Shown piece by piece: positions 12,305 through 23,257 of a stretch of DNA of 64,000 nucleotides. A program made the translations under genes and the position numbers. The notes beneath the pieces were generated by a model. The model was given only the letters and a program-made list of their open reading frames with translations. It ran no database searches and was not told the origin of the DNA. The stretch lies in assembly GCA_011800155.1 (NCBI GenBank), contig CM022375.1, positions 868,001 through 932,000 on the forward strand, given 5' to 3'. How positions within the stretch are numbered: the first letter of the stretch is position 1; every line of letters starts with the position of its first letter. The DNA is from Flammulina velutipes. Taxonomy: Eukaryota; Basidiomycota; Agaricomycetes; Agaricales; Physalacriaceae.

Positions 12305-12475
12305 TGACCTAGTGTCAGTGATGACGGCTACATGAAAAGTTCACAACGGGCCTTATGTTGGCAGAATGTCAGTACATGTATAATATTGTCACCGTCGAAC
12401 GGCCCGTTGCGGCCCGAATAGAATGTGTAAAGTCAGGGACTCTTTCGGACTCTTTCTCTACCACCATCATCGCCA

Positions 12476-13728
12476 ATGTCTACCTTTCCCTTGGAGGTCA
12501 AGGCTCTTATCGTCCACGAAATCGCGCACGGTCACAACAATGAAAAGACTCTCTCAGCAGTCAATCACGTGTGGCCAGAGACTATCCGGGAACATCGCTT
12601 CAAAAATCTCGATCTCTACGATTCCGAGTCATTAGTCCGCCTCCTCCAAGTCATCACCAACGCTCCAGCTCTTCGTTCAATAATCAATTCCATCTCCATC
12701 ACATCCATCTCCTCATTCTCCGAAGATTCACCGTTTGAATTATTCCAAAATTTGATCGCCTTGGTCATCAAGGCGCCCAATTTGGAGGAGCTGTCGGTAG
12801 GCGAAGTCGATATCTCCGAGTTCAATCTGGTCCTATCGAAAATCCCCTTATCCTTGTACCTATTCATCAAGCTGAAAAAATTCGCCGCGCATTTCTCTTA
12901 CATTCCCTCTCTTTCCGACATTCTCGACATTCTCAGCGTCTTCCCCCATCTTACTACTCTTATGCTCAACCGTGTGGTCATCTCGGAGTTCAACCCAATT
13001 GCCGGGCAGGTCTGGGACCTTGGCAGCGTGGACCCTTCCGAACTTCGCCCCGAGCACTACGCGATTTGGCATACACGCCACTTCAAGGCGCCGGAGCAGG
13101 TCCCACAGGTCATTTCCCTCAATCTGAGCATTACCTCTCCGTCTGATTTATTGTTCTTGGACCTCCTCACGAGCACCAAGACCCCCTTTCCGAACCTCGA
13201 GGAAATCACGTTCGTAGATGAAGAATTCGCGGGGTGTCGTCCCCGGCGGCTTCCCGCGCTCTTGGGTCAATACAAGACACTACGCGTCTTGGATCTGCCA
13301 GTTGCTGACAACAACAATGAAAGTAAGTGTTCCTTCATTTGTTGCATTCAACCCTTTCTGACACGATTCTCTGTGAAGCGCCCGTCCTCACGTTGCCCTC
13401 GACTGTGAAGCACTTCAAGTTCGCGGTAAGCAACGGCACGTCGCTGGACAACTTTTCCAAGACTCTATCTTCCTCGGCTTTGAGGCATGTGAGTATCAAT
13501 TTCCAGGACTGTTACTATCTGGAACCTCCGCCGGATACGGTATCTTTGGACAAGGTGCTCGTAGACATGCCGGAGCTGGAGCAGTTGGAGTTGAAAGTGT
13601 TTTTGCACATGAAGAAGGCGGTCGAGAATGGGTTTCCGGGATGTTTAGGGAAGCAGGCAGAGGGCCGCCTAACGCTCGTTTGGCATGTCAGGAAATTGGA
13701 TGTAGACGACGCAGCCACTGCTCCCTGA
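12476..13728 (+). CDS. F-box-like protein, PLE(I/V)KAL family
   Basis: Model join(12476..13322, 13379..13728), 398 aa, with the family's phase-1 intron (GTAAGTG..GAAG). It starts FPLEVKALIVHEIAHG and has HVWPETIREHRFK; the usual IPYI before REHRFK is missing, a small in-frame deletion. Leucine-rich blocks follow (APNLEELSVGEVDIS, FPHLTTLMLNRVV), then CRPRRLPALLGQY, and the second exon has HFKFAVSN and EQLELKVFLHMKKAVENGF. Probably an SCF-type adaptor by family. Neighbours are relatives in various states of decay. Confidence 0.8.
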
Positions 13729-14399
13729 TTTACTTGTCAATAGATGTTGAATATGATTAGCAGTCATTTGGAGAGATAAGTAGTATAAGTACTGTATAAC
13801 TCCTTTCCTATTTATGCCGAGATCAAAGACAATTTTCCTCGACTCTACCCTACCTTAATTATCACACATCACGGAATAATCAACCCTTGCGATATTGCAG
13901 ACCGCTGTGGTTGGCAAGATAGATATTCTCGACACGACCGAGACAGCGCGCTGGGCGAACTCAAGGAAGGTCGTAAGCTATACTTTGAGATCGACTCACC
14001 GCCACTGTAGACACCCTCTCATTTCTCGCAAAGTATAACTCTATCATCTCGCTTCACACCATTCGATGATGTTGGCCAGCCCGAATGAGACCTTCGGGGT
14101 TATAGAGTCGCGTTATGGTGGCGGCATCCTTGTGGCACATCTCGTGGAGTTGCACATTTTGGGTAGCGAGAGCGAACAGAGGCAGGCGAAGAGTATCATC
14201 TCGTGGAAATAAAAGCTATCAGAAAAATGGTCCGTTATTTGTAGGAAGATCAAACATTATCGAGCGGGAGAAGAGTTGAATATAAGTAGTACATTTCTTC
14301 CAGGTATGCATTTACCTTGGACTAGTAGTGAGTAAAGGTGATCGTCAAAATATTTTACTGGATAATCATCCGTCGCAACACGTCGTTCCAATCCGACTA
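13729..14399. other. Intergenic with a possible LRR-like relic
   Basis: No intact gene. At about 14105-14212 a frame reads GGGILVAHLVELHILG, resembling the frame at the window's right edge (GGHVARLEELYILG, about 63945-64000) and F-box leucine-rich repeats. This is too short to call firmly. Confidence 0.3.
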
Positions 14400-14407
14400 C
14401 CACCAGC

Positions 14408-14922
14408 TAGACTCCGGCACGAGTTGCCGCGCGGGTGCACTCACCACTTGCGAGGCAGGTACCTGTGCCCTTAGATTGATACCTGCCACCCGCACGACCA
14501 CCCGCCTCAAACGGGTACACCACTCGCGGGTCGGGTCGTCCTGGGTACCCGTGTACCTGCAATACCCGGGTAGTTTCACGGGTACTCGTCATTTTTTCTA
14601 TATATCCTACTAATTTTATATGAGATACACAAATAAATGCTCATAGATAGTATTATACTTGAACAATGAAGTAATTAAGCAGGGTTTAGCCATGAATAAT
14701 ACCTTTCACCTATACCAGAATAGTGAGAAGGTCGAAGATGGCCATCTTCAACTTTCCCACGGGTATGTGCACTACCCGTCATTTCCTCAAAATCACTACC
14801 CGCCACCCGTGCACCACCCGCGTCCTGGGTACCCGGCTACCCGTGGTGAGTGCACCCGCGGGTATTTAATGCGAGTGCACCCGCGGGTGACTCGTTCCAC
14901 CCACCACTCGTGCCGGAGTCTA
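14408..14922 (+). mobile_element. hAT-like MITE, copy 1 (515 bp)
   Basis: Perfect terminal inverted repeats TAGACTCCGGCACGAGT / ACTCGTGCCGGAGTCTA, flanked by a perfect 8-bp target-site duplication CCACCAGC (14400-14407 and 14923-14930). Eight-base duplications and TAG-starting ends fit the hAT superfamily. The interior has many subterminal ACCCG/CGGGT motifs and no transposase, so it is non-autonomous. It lies at the 3' end of the minus-strand F-box gene and supplies that gene's TAG stop. Confidence 0.9.
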
Positions 14923-16184
14923 CCACCAGCGAGCTTTCATCTCCTTGACATGCCAAACGACCTTCAGCCGCCCTTCCGCGTGCTCCCCCAAACATCTGAA
15001 AAATCCTTCTTCAATGTCTTTCTTCAGGTGCGTAAACACCTGCAGATCAAGCTGCTCCAGCCCCGGCATCTCTACGAGCACCTTGTCCAAAGCAACCATA
15101 TTCGGCAGACGGTTCAGATAGTATGAATCCTGGAAGTTGATACTGACATGCTTCAAAGCCAAAGCCGAAGCAGACAGAGTCTTGGAAAATTTGTTCAGTG
15201 ATGTGCTGCTGCTTAGCGCGAACTTGAAGTGCTCCACGGTTGAGGGCAATGTCAGGACGGGCGCTGCGTAGATGTATCACAGTCAGAGAGCTGAGGACAC
15301 AAGTGAGAGATGAAGGGGACTTACTTTCGTTTCTAGAGTCGACACCCTGCAGATCTAGGATGCGTAGGGTGGTTTTGTATCGATCCAAAAGCGCGGGAAG
15401 ACGGCGAGGACGACACATCGGGAGGTCATCATCCACGAACACAATCTCCTCGAGATTCGGGAAGGGAGTCATGGGACTCGCGAGGAGGTCCAAGAGCATT
15501 AAATGTGATGGTGAGGAAAGATGGATATGCAGGGAAGTGACTTGCGGGACTTGCTTCGGCGCGGGGAAGTGACGCATATCCCACATAGCGCAGTCTTCGG
15601 GGCGGAACTTGGCGGGGTTTCGAGCTGAGACGCCAGGTGTAGTCTGCGATCATGCGTAAATCCATGAAGACGATGTCGTAGAGGACGAGGTTGGTGAGAT
15701 GGGGAAATGAGCAGAGGATCTCGAGGAGGTCTGCGAGGGTGTGTGTGTAAGAGTCCCGGATGGTGAATGTGTTGAGCTTGATTGGTGGGAAGGATGAGGG
15801 AGGAGTTGCACCTAGGACACGTTGGATTTGGTAGAGGCTGGTTTTGCACATGTATAGGCCTTCAAGGTTGGGTGCCGACATGACCAAGTTCATCAAGTTT
15901 GTGTATTGACTCATCTTTGACAACGGTGTGTCCCCGACGGTGGAGGAGACGTGAATGGAACGAATCGCAAATGATATGGCTGGAGCACCCGTGATGACTT
16001 CGAGGAGGCGCGCCAATGAATCAGAGCCGCATATTTTGACGGTCTTGAAGCGATGTTCCCGAATGTATGGAATGGCGTCCGGCCAGACGAAGCTGACAGC
16101 TGAGAGATTCTTCTCATCGTAGTCTGCTTCGTTGGCGAGCTCGTGGACGACGAGGGCCTTGATCTCCAATGGAATGGACGGCAT
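14920..16184 (-). pseudogene. F-box-like gene with frameshift, unit 1
   Basis: Model complement(join(14920..15263, 15325..16184)), the family's two-exon plan with a phase-1 intron. The exon sum is 1,204 nt, one too many. The frame breaks at a run of four Gs on the plus strand (15614-15617). Before it the protein reads IPLEIKALVVHELANEADY to DLRMIADYTWR; after it FRPEDCAMWDMRHF to EMKARWW. Three Gs would join the two frames. The final TAG (14920-14922) comes from the MITE end. It could be a young pseudogene or a homopolymer error, though both units carry it. Confidence 0.8.
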
Positions 16185-16662
16185 TGCTGGTGTTCTGGAA
16201 GTTTGAACTTTGGGGTGGTTTAGAGCAAGATGTAGGATTTACAGAACCAACTGTGGGTCTTTTAACTGCCCTCAGAAAATTCATTGTTGCGCTCGAACAA
16301 TAAAAGTCGAATTTGCCGTGTCCCGTCTGAGGTCCCGGCAGACCGGCTCAAGAAAAGTTACAATGGGCGATCTTTGAGTCAGCTATACACGAGTACGCCT
16401 CGGAAACGACTGTGCGAGCTGCCCAGCTTCCAGTTATATCAACGCTGGCACATGACTCGCTGTCTTGGTAAGTATTGGAGTCCCAAGCATAGAATGAATG
16501 CTGTGTTTGGGTACCTACGGAATACAGTGAGCGCGTAGCACTTGTCAAGGAGGAACATACTTTCAGCGGACCTGGTGAGTTTGGGGTGTCTTAATCCATC
16601 TCGGACCTTAGTGTGTCACACCGCCGGTGGCAGTCTCAGCAGTGATAGCTTTGAGCGAGAGG
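16185..16662. other. Spacer between inverted F-box gene and fragment
   Basis: Short frames on both strands, no family resemblance. Repeated exactly at 19548-20025 in unit 2. Confidence 0.4.
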
Positions 16663-16896
16663 GTCTACCAAATCCAACGTGTCCTGGGTGCAACTCCTCC
16701 CTCATCCTTCCCACCAATCAAGCTCAACACATTCACCATCCGGGACTCTTGCACACACACCCTCGCGGACCTCCTCGAAATTCTCTGCTCATTTCCCCAT
16801 CTCACGAACCTCGTCCTATCCGACGCGGTCTTGCTGGATTTACGTATGATTGCGGACTACACCTGGCGTATGTGGGATATGCGCTACTTTCCTGCG
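16663..16896 (+). pseudogene. Inverted internal fragment of F-box-like gene, unit 1
   Basis: The frame reads VYQIQRVLGATPPSSFPPIK through TLADLLEILCSFPHLTNLVL to DYTWRMWDMRYFPA, near-identical to the centre of the adjacent gene but on the opposite strand. The segment between TWR and MWDM (about 15 residues in the neighbour, exactly where its frameshift lies) is missing. Neither the F-box nor the second exon is present. Confidence 0.8.
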
Positions 16897-17265
16897 CGTG
16901 GGGTGGCAGTATGTAATGGGAGGGTGGGAAAGCACAGAATGAGAAACCCAGTAAAGAGTTCATAAAAGGTCATACATACTGCGAAGAACCTACCGTATGT
17001 AACATAGTCGTGGTGAAAGGTAAGTTAAGAAACAAACCGGAGAGATCGGCCCGGCAGTATGAAGAACATATGGGGCACTTAAAACTCTGTATCTTCTGTA
17101 TCTCCTAATCTTGTCATAGGACGCATTGCGAGTATATAGTATCAATACGACTCCTAGCCCTCCCAATTCTTACCTGTCTTGTTGACAATTGGATGGGCAT
17201 GCCAGTGGTTGATTACTGTTGCTTATGTATCGGGCCGGTGTTTCCGCAACTTGCTTCTTCCTTCC
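16897..17265. other. Spacer, promoter side of truncated F-box gene
   Basis: No supported coding sequence; duplicated exactly at 20260-20628. Confidence 0.35.
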
Positions 17266-17773
17266 ATGGCGTCCTCTGTATGTCCTCAAATGCGCGTTTT
17301 TCGTCTACTGACACAGATCCTGACGCATAGAATGACGGATACGTGCTTACTCGACCACATAGTGCGAACAGTAAACTGACAATGAGGTAAGGAATCGCCT
17401 ATTTGCTTCAATGTTTTGCTGACGTGACAATTCAACATTCAGTCGATGTCATACCACCGAAAATGGAACCCACGAGTGTCCTTTCTGCACCTTTGAGGAA
17501 CTGGAGGCACCCCTTGTACCGGATATGGTGACAAAGCTGCTCCTCACCAACCATCCTCCAGGCGACACTGTTCTTCCATCTTTGTTATCTAGCCTCAATA
17601 CTGCTTTATCTGTCTCCGCAAACATTGACAAATGTATCGCAACTACAAAGGCCATCTTGGAGCGAATGAAGTACGCAAAGGACGCGTGGACACTGGCTGT
17701 CAAGCAACACAAGGCAGTCGTCCATCTCATCCGTTCCATCCCCGACGACATCCTTCGCACCATCTTTTATTAG
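17266..17773 (+). pseudogene. 5' part of IPDD-type F-box gene cut by MITE 2
   Basis: Model join(17266..17277, 17331..17386, 17443..17773): a 12-nt MASS exon, a 56-nt exon, then a third exon reading NGTHECPFCTFEELEAP to RSIPDDILRTIFY. TAT is followed directly by the TAG that begins the MITE, giving a 132-aa product with a helical N-terminus and the first half of the F-box but no substrate-binding part. The remainder is found only after MITE 3 at 21656. Whether the short protein is made is unknown. Confidence 0.75.
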
Positions 17774-18285
17774 ACTCCGGCACGAGTTGCCGCGCGGGTG
17801 CACTCACCACTTGCGAGGCAGGTACCTGTGCCCTTAGATTGATACCTGCCACCCGCACGACCACCCGCCTCAAACGGGTACACCACTCGCGGGTCGGGTC
17901 GTCCTGGGTACCCGTGTACCTGCAATACCCGGGTAGTTTCACGGGTACTCGTCATTTTTTCTATATATCCTACTAATTTTATATGAGATACACAAATAAA
18001 TGCTCATAGATAGTATTATACTTGAACAATGAAGTAATTAAGCAGGGTTTAGCCATGAATAATACCTTTCACCTATACCAGAATAGTGAGAAGGTCGAAG
18101 ATGGCCATCTTCAACTTTCCCACGGGTATGTGCACTACCCGTCATTTCCTCAAAATCACTACCCGCCACCCGTGCACCACCCGCGTCCTGGGTACCCGGC
18201 TACCCGTGGTGAGTGCACCCGCGGGTATTTAATGCGAGTGCACCCGCGGGTGACTCGTTCCACCCACCACTCGTGCCGGAGTCTA
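17771..18285 (+). mobile_element. hAT-like MITE, copy 2 (chimeric junction copy)
   Basis: 515 bp with the same perfect 17-bp inverted ends as copy 1. Its left flank is TCTTTTAT (17763-17770) while its right flank is CCACCAGC (18286-18293), so it lacks matching target-site duplications. The left flank equals that of copy 3 and the right flank that of copy 1, marking this as a recombinant element at the duplication junction. Confidence 0.92.
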
Positions 18286-19547
18286 CCACCAGCGAGCTTT
18301 CATCTCCTTGACATGCCAAACGACCTTCAGCCGCCCTTCCGCGTGCTCCCCCAAACATCTGAAAAATCCTTCTTCAATGTCTTTCTTCAGGTGCGTAAAC
18401 ACCTGCAGATCAAGCTGCTCCAGCCCCGGCATCTCTACGAGCACCTTGTCCAAAGCAACCATATTCGGCAGACGGTTCAGATAGTATGAATCCTGGAAGT
18501 TGATACTGACATGCTTCAAAGCCAAAGCCGAAGCAGACAGAGTCTTGGAAAATTTGTTCAGTGATGTGCTGCTGCTTAGCGCGAACTTGAAGTGCTCCAC
18601 GGTTGAGGGCAATGTCAGGACGGGCGCTGCGTAGATGTATCACAGTCAGAGAGCTGAGGACACAAGTGAGAGATGAAGGGGACTTACTTTCGTTTCTAGA
18701 GTCGACACCCTGCAGATCTAGGATGCGTAGGGTGGTTTTGTATCGATCCAAAAGCGCGGGAAGACGGCGAGGACGACACATCGGGAGGTCATCATCCACG
18801 AACACAATCTCCTCGAGATTCGGGAAGGGAGTCATGGGACTCGCGAGGAGGTCCAAGAGCATTAAATGTGATGGTGAGGAAAGATGGATATGCAGGGAAG
18901 TGACTTGCGGGACTTGCTTCGGCGCGGGGAAGTGACGCATATCCCACATAGCGCAGTCTTCGGGGCGGAACTTGGCGGGGTTTCGAGCTGAGACGCCAGG
19001 TGTAGTCTGCGATCATGCGTAAATCCATGAAGACGATGTCGTAGAGGACGAGGTTGGTGAGATGGGGAAATGAGCAGAGGATCTCGAGGAGGTCTGCGAG
19101 GGTGTGTGTGTAAGAGTCCCGGATGGTGAATGTGTTGAGCTTGATTGGTGGGAAGGATGAGGGAGGAGTTGCACCTAGGACACGTTGGATTTGGTAGAGG
19201 CTGGTTTTGCACATGTATAGGCCTTCAAGGTTGGGTGCCGACATGACCAAGTTCATCAAGTTTGTGTATTGACTCATCTTTGACAACGGTGTGTCCCCGA
19301 CGGTGGAGGAGACGTGAATGGAACGAATCGCAAATGATATGGCTGGAGCACCCGTGATGACTTCGAGGAGGCGCGCCAATGAATCAGAGCCGCATATTTT
19401 GACGGTCTTGAAGCGATGTTCCCGAATGTATGGAATGGCGTCCGGCCAGACGAAGCTGACAGCTGAGAGATTCTTCTCATCGTAGTCTGCTTCGTTGGCG
19501 AGCTCGTGGACGACGAGGGCCTTGATCTCCAATGGAATGGACGGCAT
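18283..19547 (-). pseudogene. F-box-like gene with frameshift, unit 2
   Basis: Exact +3363 copy of the gene at 14920-16184: complement(join(18283..18626, 18688..19547)), with the same four-G frameshift (18977-18980) and the same MITE-supplied stop. The shared lesion shows the frameshift predates the duplication, unless the duplicate is an assembly artefact. Confidence 0.8.
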
Positions 19548-20025
19548 TGCTGGTGTTCTGGAAGTTTGAACTTTGGGGTGGTTTAGAGCAAGATGTAGGA
19601 TTTACAGAACCAACTGTGGGTCTTTTAACTGCCCTCAGAAAATTCATTGTTGCGCTCGAACAATAAAAGTCGAATTTGCCGTGTCCCGTCTGAGGTCCCG
19701 GCAGACCGGCTCAAGAAAAGTTACAATGGGCGATCTTTGAGTCAGCTATACACGAGTACGCCTCGGAAACGACTGTGCGAGCTGCCCAGCTTCCAGTTAT
19801 ATCAACGCTGGCACATGACTCGCTGTCTTGGTAAGTATTGGAGTCCCAAGCATAGAATGAATGCTGTGTTTGGGTACCTACGGAATACAGTGAGCGCGTA
19901 GCACTTGTCAAGGAGGAACATACTTTCAGCGGACCTGGTGAGTTTGGGGTGTCTTAATCCATCTCGGACCTTAGTGTGTCACACCGCCGGTGGCAGTCTC
20001 AGCAGTGATAGCTTTGAGCGAGAGG
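19548..20025. other. Spacer, unit 2
   Basis: Exact copy of 16185-16662; nothing recognised. Confidence 0.35.
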
Positions 20026-20259
20026 GTCTACCAAATCCAACGTGTCCTGGGTGCAACTCCTCCCTCATCCTTCCCACCAATCAAGCTCAACACATTCACC
20101 ATCCGGGACTCTTGCACACACACCCTCGCGGACCTCCTCGAAATTCTCTGCTCATTTCCCCATCTCACGAACCTCGTCCTATCCGACGCGGTCTTGCTGG
20201 ATTTACGTATGATTGCGGACTACACCTGGCGTATGTGGGATATGCGCTACTTTCCTGCG
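20026..20259 (+). pseudogene. Inverted internal fragment of F-box-like gene, unit 2
   Basis: Exact +3363 copy of the fragment at 16663-16896, including the deletion between TWR and MWDM. Confidence 0.8.
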
Positions 20260-20628
20260 CGTGGGGTGGCAGTATGTAATGGGAGGGTGGGAAAGCACAG
20301 AATGAGAAACCCAGTAAAGAGTTCATAAAAGGTCATACATACTGCGAAGAACCTACCGTATGTAACATAGTCGTGGTGAAAGGTAAGTTAAGAAACAAAC
20401 CGGAGAGATCGGCCCGGCAGTATGAAGAACATATGGGGCACTTAAAACTCTGTATCTTCTGTATCTCCTAATCTTGTCATAGGACGCATTGCGAGTATAT
20501 AGTATCAATACGACTCCTAGCCCTCCCAATTCTTACCTGTCTTGTTGACAATTGGATGGGCATGCCAGTGGTTGATTACTGTTGCTTATGTATCGGGCCG
20601 GTGTTTCCGCAACTTGCTTCTTCCTTCC

Positions 20629-22875
20629 ATGGCGTCCTCTGTATGTCCTCAAATGCGCGTTTTTCGTCTACTGACACAGATCCTGACGCATAGAATGACG
20701 GATACGTGCTTACTCGACCACATAGTGCGAACAGTAAACTGACAATGAGGTAAGGAATCGCCTATTTGCTTCAATGTTTTGCTGACGTGACAATTCAACA
20801 TTCAGTCGATGTCATACCACCGAAAATGGAACCCACGAGTGTCCTTTCTGCACCTTTGAGGAACTGGAGGCACCCCTTGTACCGGATATGGTGACAAAGC
20901 TGCTCCTCACCAACCATCCTCCAGGCGACACTGTTCTTCCATCTTTGTTATCTAGCCTCAATACTGCTTTATCTGTCTCCGCAAACATTGACAAATGTAT
21001 CGCAACTACAAAGGCCATCTTGGAGCGAATGAAGTACGCAAAGGACGCGTGGACACTGGCTGTCAAGCAACACAAGGCAGTCGTCCATCTCATCCGTTCC
21101 ATCCCCGACGACATCCTTCGCACCATCTTTTATTAGACTCCGGCACGAGTTGCCGCGCGGGTGCACTCACCACTTGCGAGGCAGGTACCTGTGCCCTTAG
21201 ATTGATACCTGCCACCCGCACGACCACCCGCCTCAAACGGGTACACCACTCGCGGGTCGGGTCGTCCTGGGTACCCGTGTACCTGCAATACCCGGGTAGT
21301 TTCACGGTACTCGTCATTTTTTCTATATATCCTACTAATTTTATATGAGATACACAAATAAATGCTCATAGATAGTATTATACTTGAACAATGAAGTAAT
21401 TAAGCAGGGTTTAGCCATGAATAATACCTTTCACCTATACCAGAATAGTGAGAAGGTCGAAGATGGCCATCTTCAACTTTCCCACGGGTATGTGCACTAC
21501 CCGTCATTTCCTCAAAATCACTACCCGCCACCCGTGCACCACCCGCGTCCTGGGTACCCGGCTACCCGTGGTGAGTGCACCCGCGGGTATTTAATGCGAG
21601 TGCACCCGCGGGTGACTCGTTCCACCCACCACTCGTGCCGGAGTCTATCTTTTATTGGTACGTCATCTCAGAGCTGGAGACGAGAGGCGATGCCGAAGAC
21701 ACACTATCCTCTTCATTTTCCCCTTGGACACTCTCTCGTGTCTCTCGGAGCTGGCGTGCCCTAGCCATTTCCTCACCTCAGCTATGGTTGACGATCAACC
21801 TTGTACCCCAGGAAATACTGAACGAGCGTCACCGCCTCTTCATGTTCTCCAAACAGTCCCTGGTTTTGCATCGCTCAGCAGATTGCGATCTCTCTATCTG
21901 TCTTATGGAAAAGACAAGATGTCGCAATTCATCAATGGAGCAGGGCATTCAACTGTTGCTGCCGACGACGAGACGGTGGACATACCTGAAGCTATCCACG
22001 AGAGCGCCCCTGCTTACACCGCTGGTCGGTTGCTCGTTTGAACGTCTGACAGAGCTGGTATGGAGCTTTCCCTTTCCCTTTCGTCCGATTCCAGAGATGG
22101 TCTCGATGTTCAAGAAGGCACATAATCTCAGGCAACTATCGATGGAGGGAGACGGAGACATCGACATCTCATGGGAGAGGATTACAGCGTTTTCAACCGA
22201 TATTTTCGGCCTTTCGAATCTTACAAAGCTCACGACGATGGAGTCTCTGACGGTGACTCTGACTCGTAGCACATTCCCCATTCAGGGTGTGATGTGGCGT
22301 ATGCTCCAGGACGAGTTATCCGTGTCGTTGTCCCTGCCAAGTGTGCGGTCGTTGTCCATGATACAGACCCATGGACCACTTCCCTTTCCCCTCACATTTC
22401 TCGCCTTCTCCATCTTCCGTCGTTGACCTCTCTCACAATCATATCCGGCAAGGTACCTTTGCCCGACTTCCCAGGGCCGCTTCCTCACCTCCGCCATCTC
22501 ACCCTCATGTCTTCCTCGCCTCTCATCGAGATCTACGCATTTCTTGACCGGTACCCCTCTGTCACATCGTTCTACGCGATGAATCTTCATGTCCTCCAAC
22601 TTCTACCTTCAATCCTGTTGCCCAACTTGACGAGCTTGCGCATTGATGGGATAGCATTAATGTCCGAACCGTTGTGTGTCGTTGAAGCCCTCGAGGACCG
22701 TTGCGACAACAAGGTGCCGTTGGCTGAGCTGAGAATCTCGGGTAAGGAGAGGGTGCTGCTGCGAGTGAGAAATGCTATCTCAAAGATAAACGGGTTGTTG
22801 GAGAGATGGGATGTCATTTGCGCCAAGTTGAAGATCATCGATGAGCGTGAGATGATAGTTGACCGCGATTTGTGA
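20629..22875 (+). pseudogene. IPDD-type F-box gene interrupted by MITE 3
   Basis: 5' part: join(20629..20640, 20694..20749, 20806..21133), ending in RTIF then TAT. The MITE occupies 21134-21647; after its TSD the gene resumes as WYVISELETRG. This matches the paralog at 61 kb, which reads RTIFNWHLISELG without a gap. The distal part has PWTLSRVSRSWRALAISS, LTELVWSFPFPF and SLPSVRSLSM. A second lesion, a one-base shift near 22380, moves the C-terminal region (HISRLLHLPSLTSL to WDVICAKLKIIDE) into another frame up to the stop at 22873-22875. Two independent disruptions make it a pseudogene. Confidence 0.85.
21134..21647 (+). mobile_element. hAT-like MITE, copy 3 (514 bp)
   Basis: Same inverted ends as copies 1 and 2, with one base missing near 21306 (CACGGTACTCG against CACGGGTACTCG). 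Perfect 8-bp target-site duplication TCTTTTAT (21126-21133 and 21648-21655). Inserted in the coding exon of the IPDD-type F-box gene just after its F-box core. Confidence 0.92.
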
Positions 22876-23257
22876 GCTCTGACTGTGGTCTTATTTCGAA
22901 CTTGTATTACTTAGTCATATGTAATAAGGTGTTTGTTTCCTATTCGATATGTGGCGCAATCGATCTCAACGTATAGTGTGCGACATGTTTCTCTCTTCCT
23001 TATCTTTACTACATGTTCCTCTAGATTTTACTGTGCTTCCGGCATAGTTCACTCAACACTGTCTCGTTCGGGTCGAACGTTGATCTTTTCAACCACAGCG
23101 GTCCGTATCATATGGGTTGACTCTTCTATCCTGTGTGATGATTCAGATATGGTAGAACAACCGTATACAGTATCTATCTCTTCAAAGAACCAGTATCTGG
23201 GCAACTCGGGCCACGTCCATTTGGATATTCTCTCTGGTCATATTTAACATCCTTCGA
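22876..23257. other. Intergenic, convergent spacer
   Basis: Lies between the plus-strand pseudogene and the minus-strand F-box gene ending at 23258. Nothing recognised. Confidence 0.4.

Larger units (their letters stand above)
14408..21133. repeat. 3,363-bp direct tandem duplication (two units)
   Basis: Unit 1 is 14408-17770 and unit 2 is 17771-21133. Each is one MITE plus 2,848 bp holding a frameshifted F-box gene, an inverted F-box fragment and the 5' part of an IPDD-type F-box gene. All frames recur with an exact +3363 offset and I saw no difference between the units outside the third MITE. A third MITE closes the array at 21134-21647. Confidence 0.95.

Noticed and set aside
14659..15126. 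155-aa plus-strand ORF (repeated at 18022 and, in part, 21384)
   Set aside because: It runs through the MITE and antisense to the F-box gene; it exists only because the MITE is stop-poor in that frame.
15600..15625. Intron explaining the frame change in the minus-strand F-box gene
   Set aside because: No GT..AG pair fits, relatives have no intron there, and a single extra base in a homopolymer explains the shift completely.
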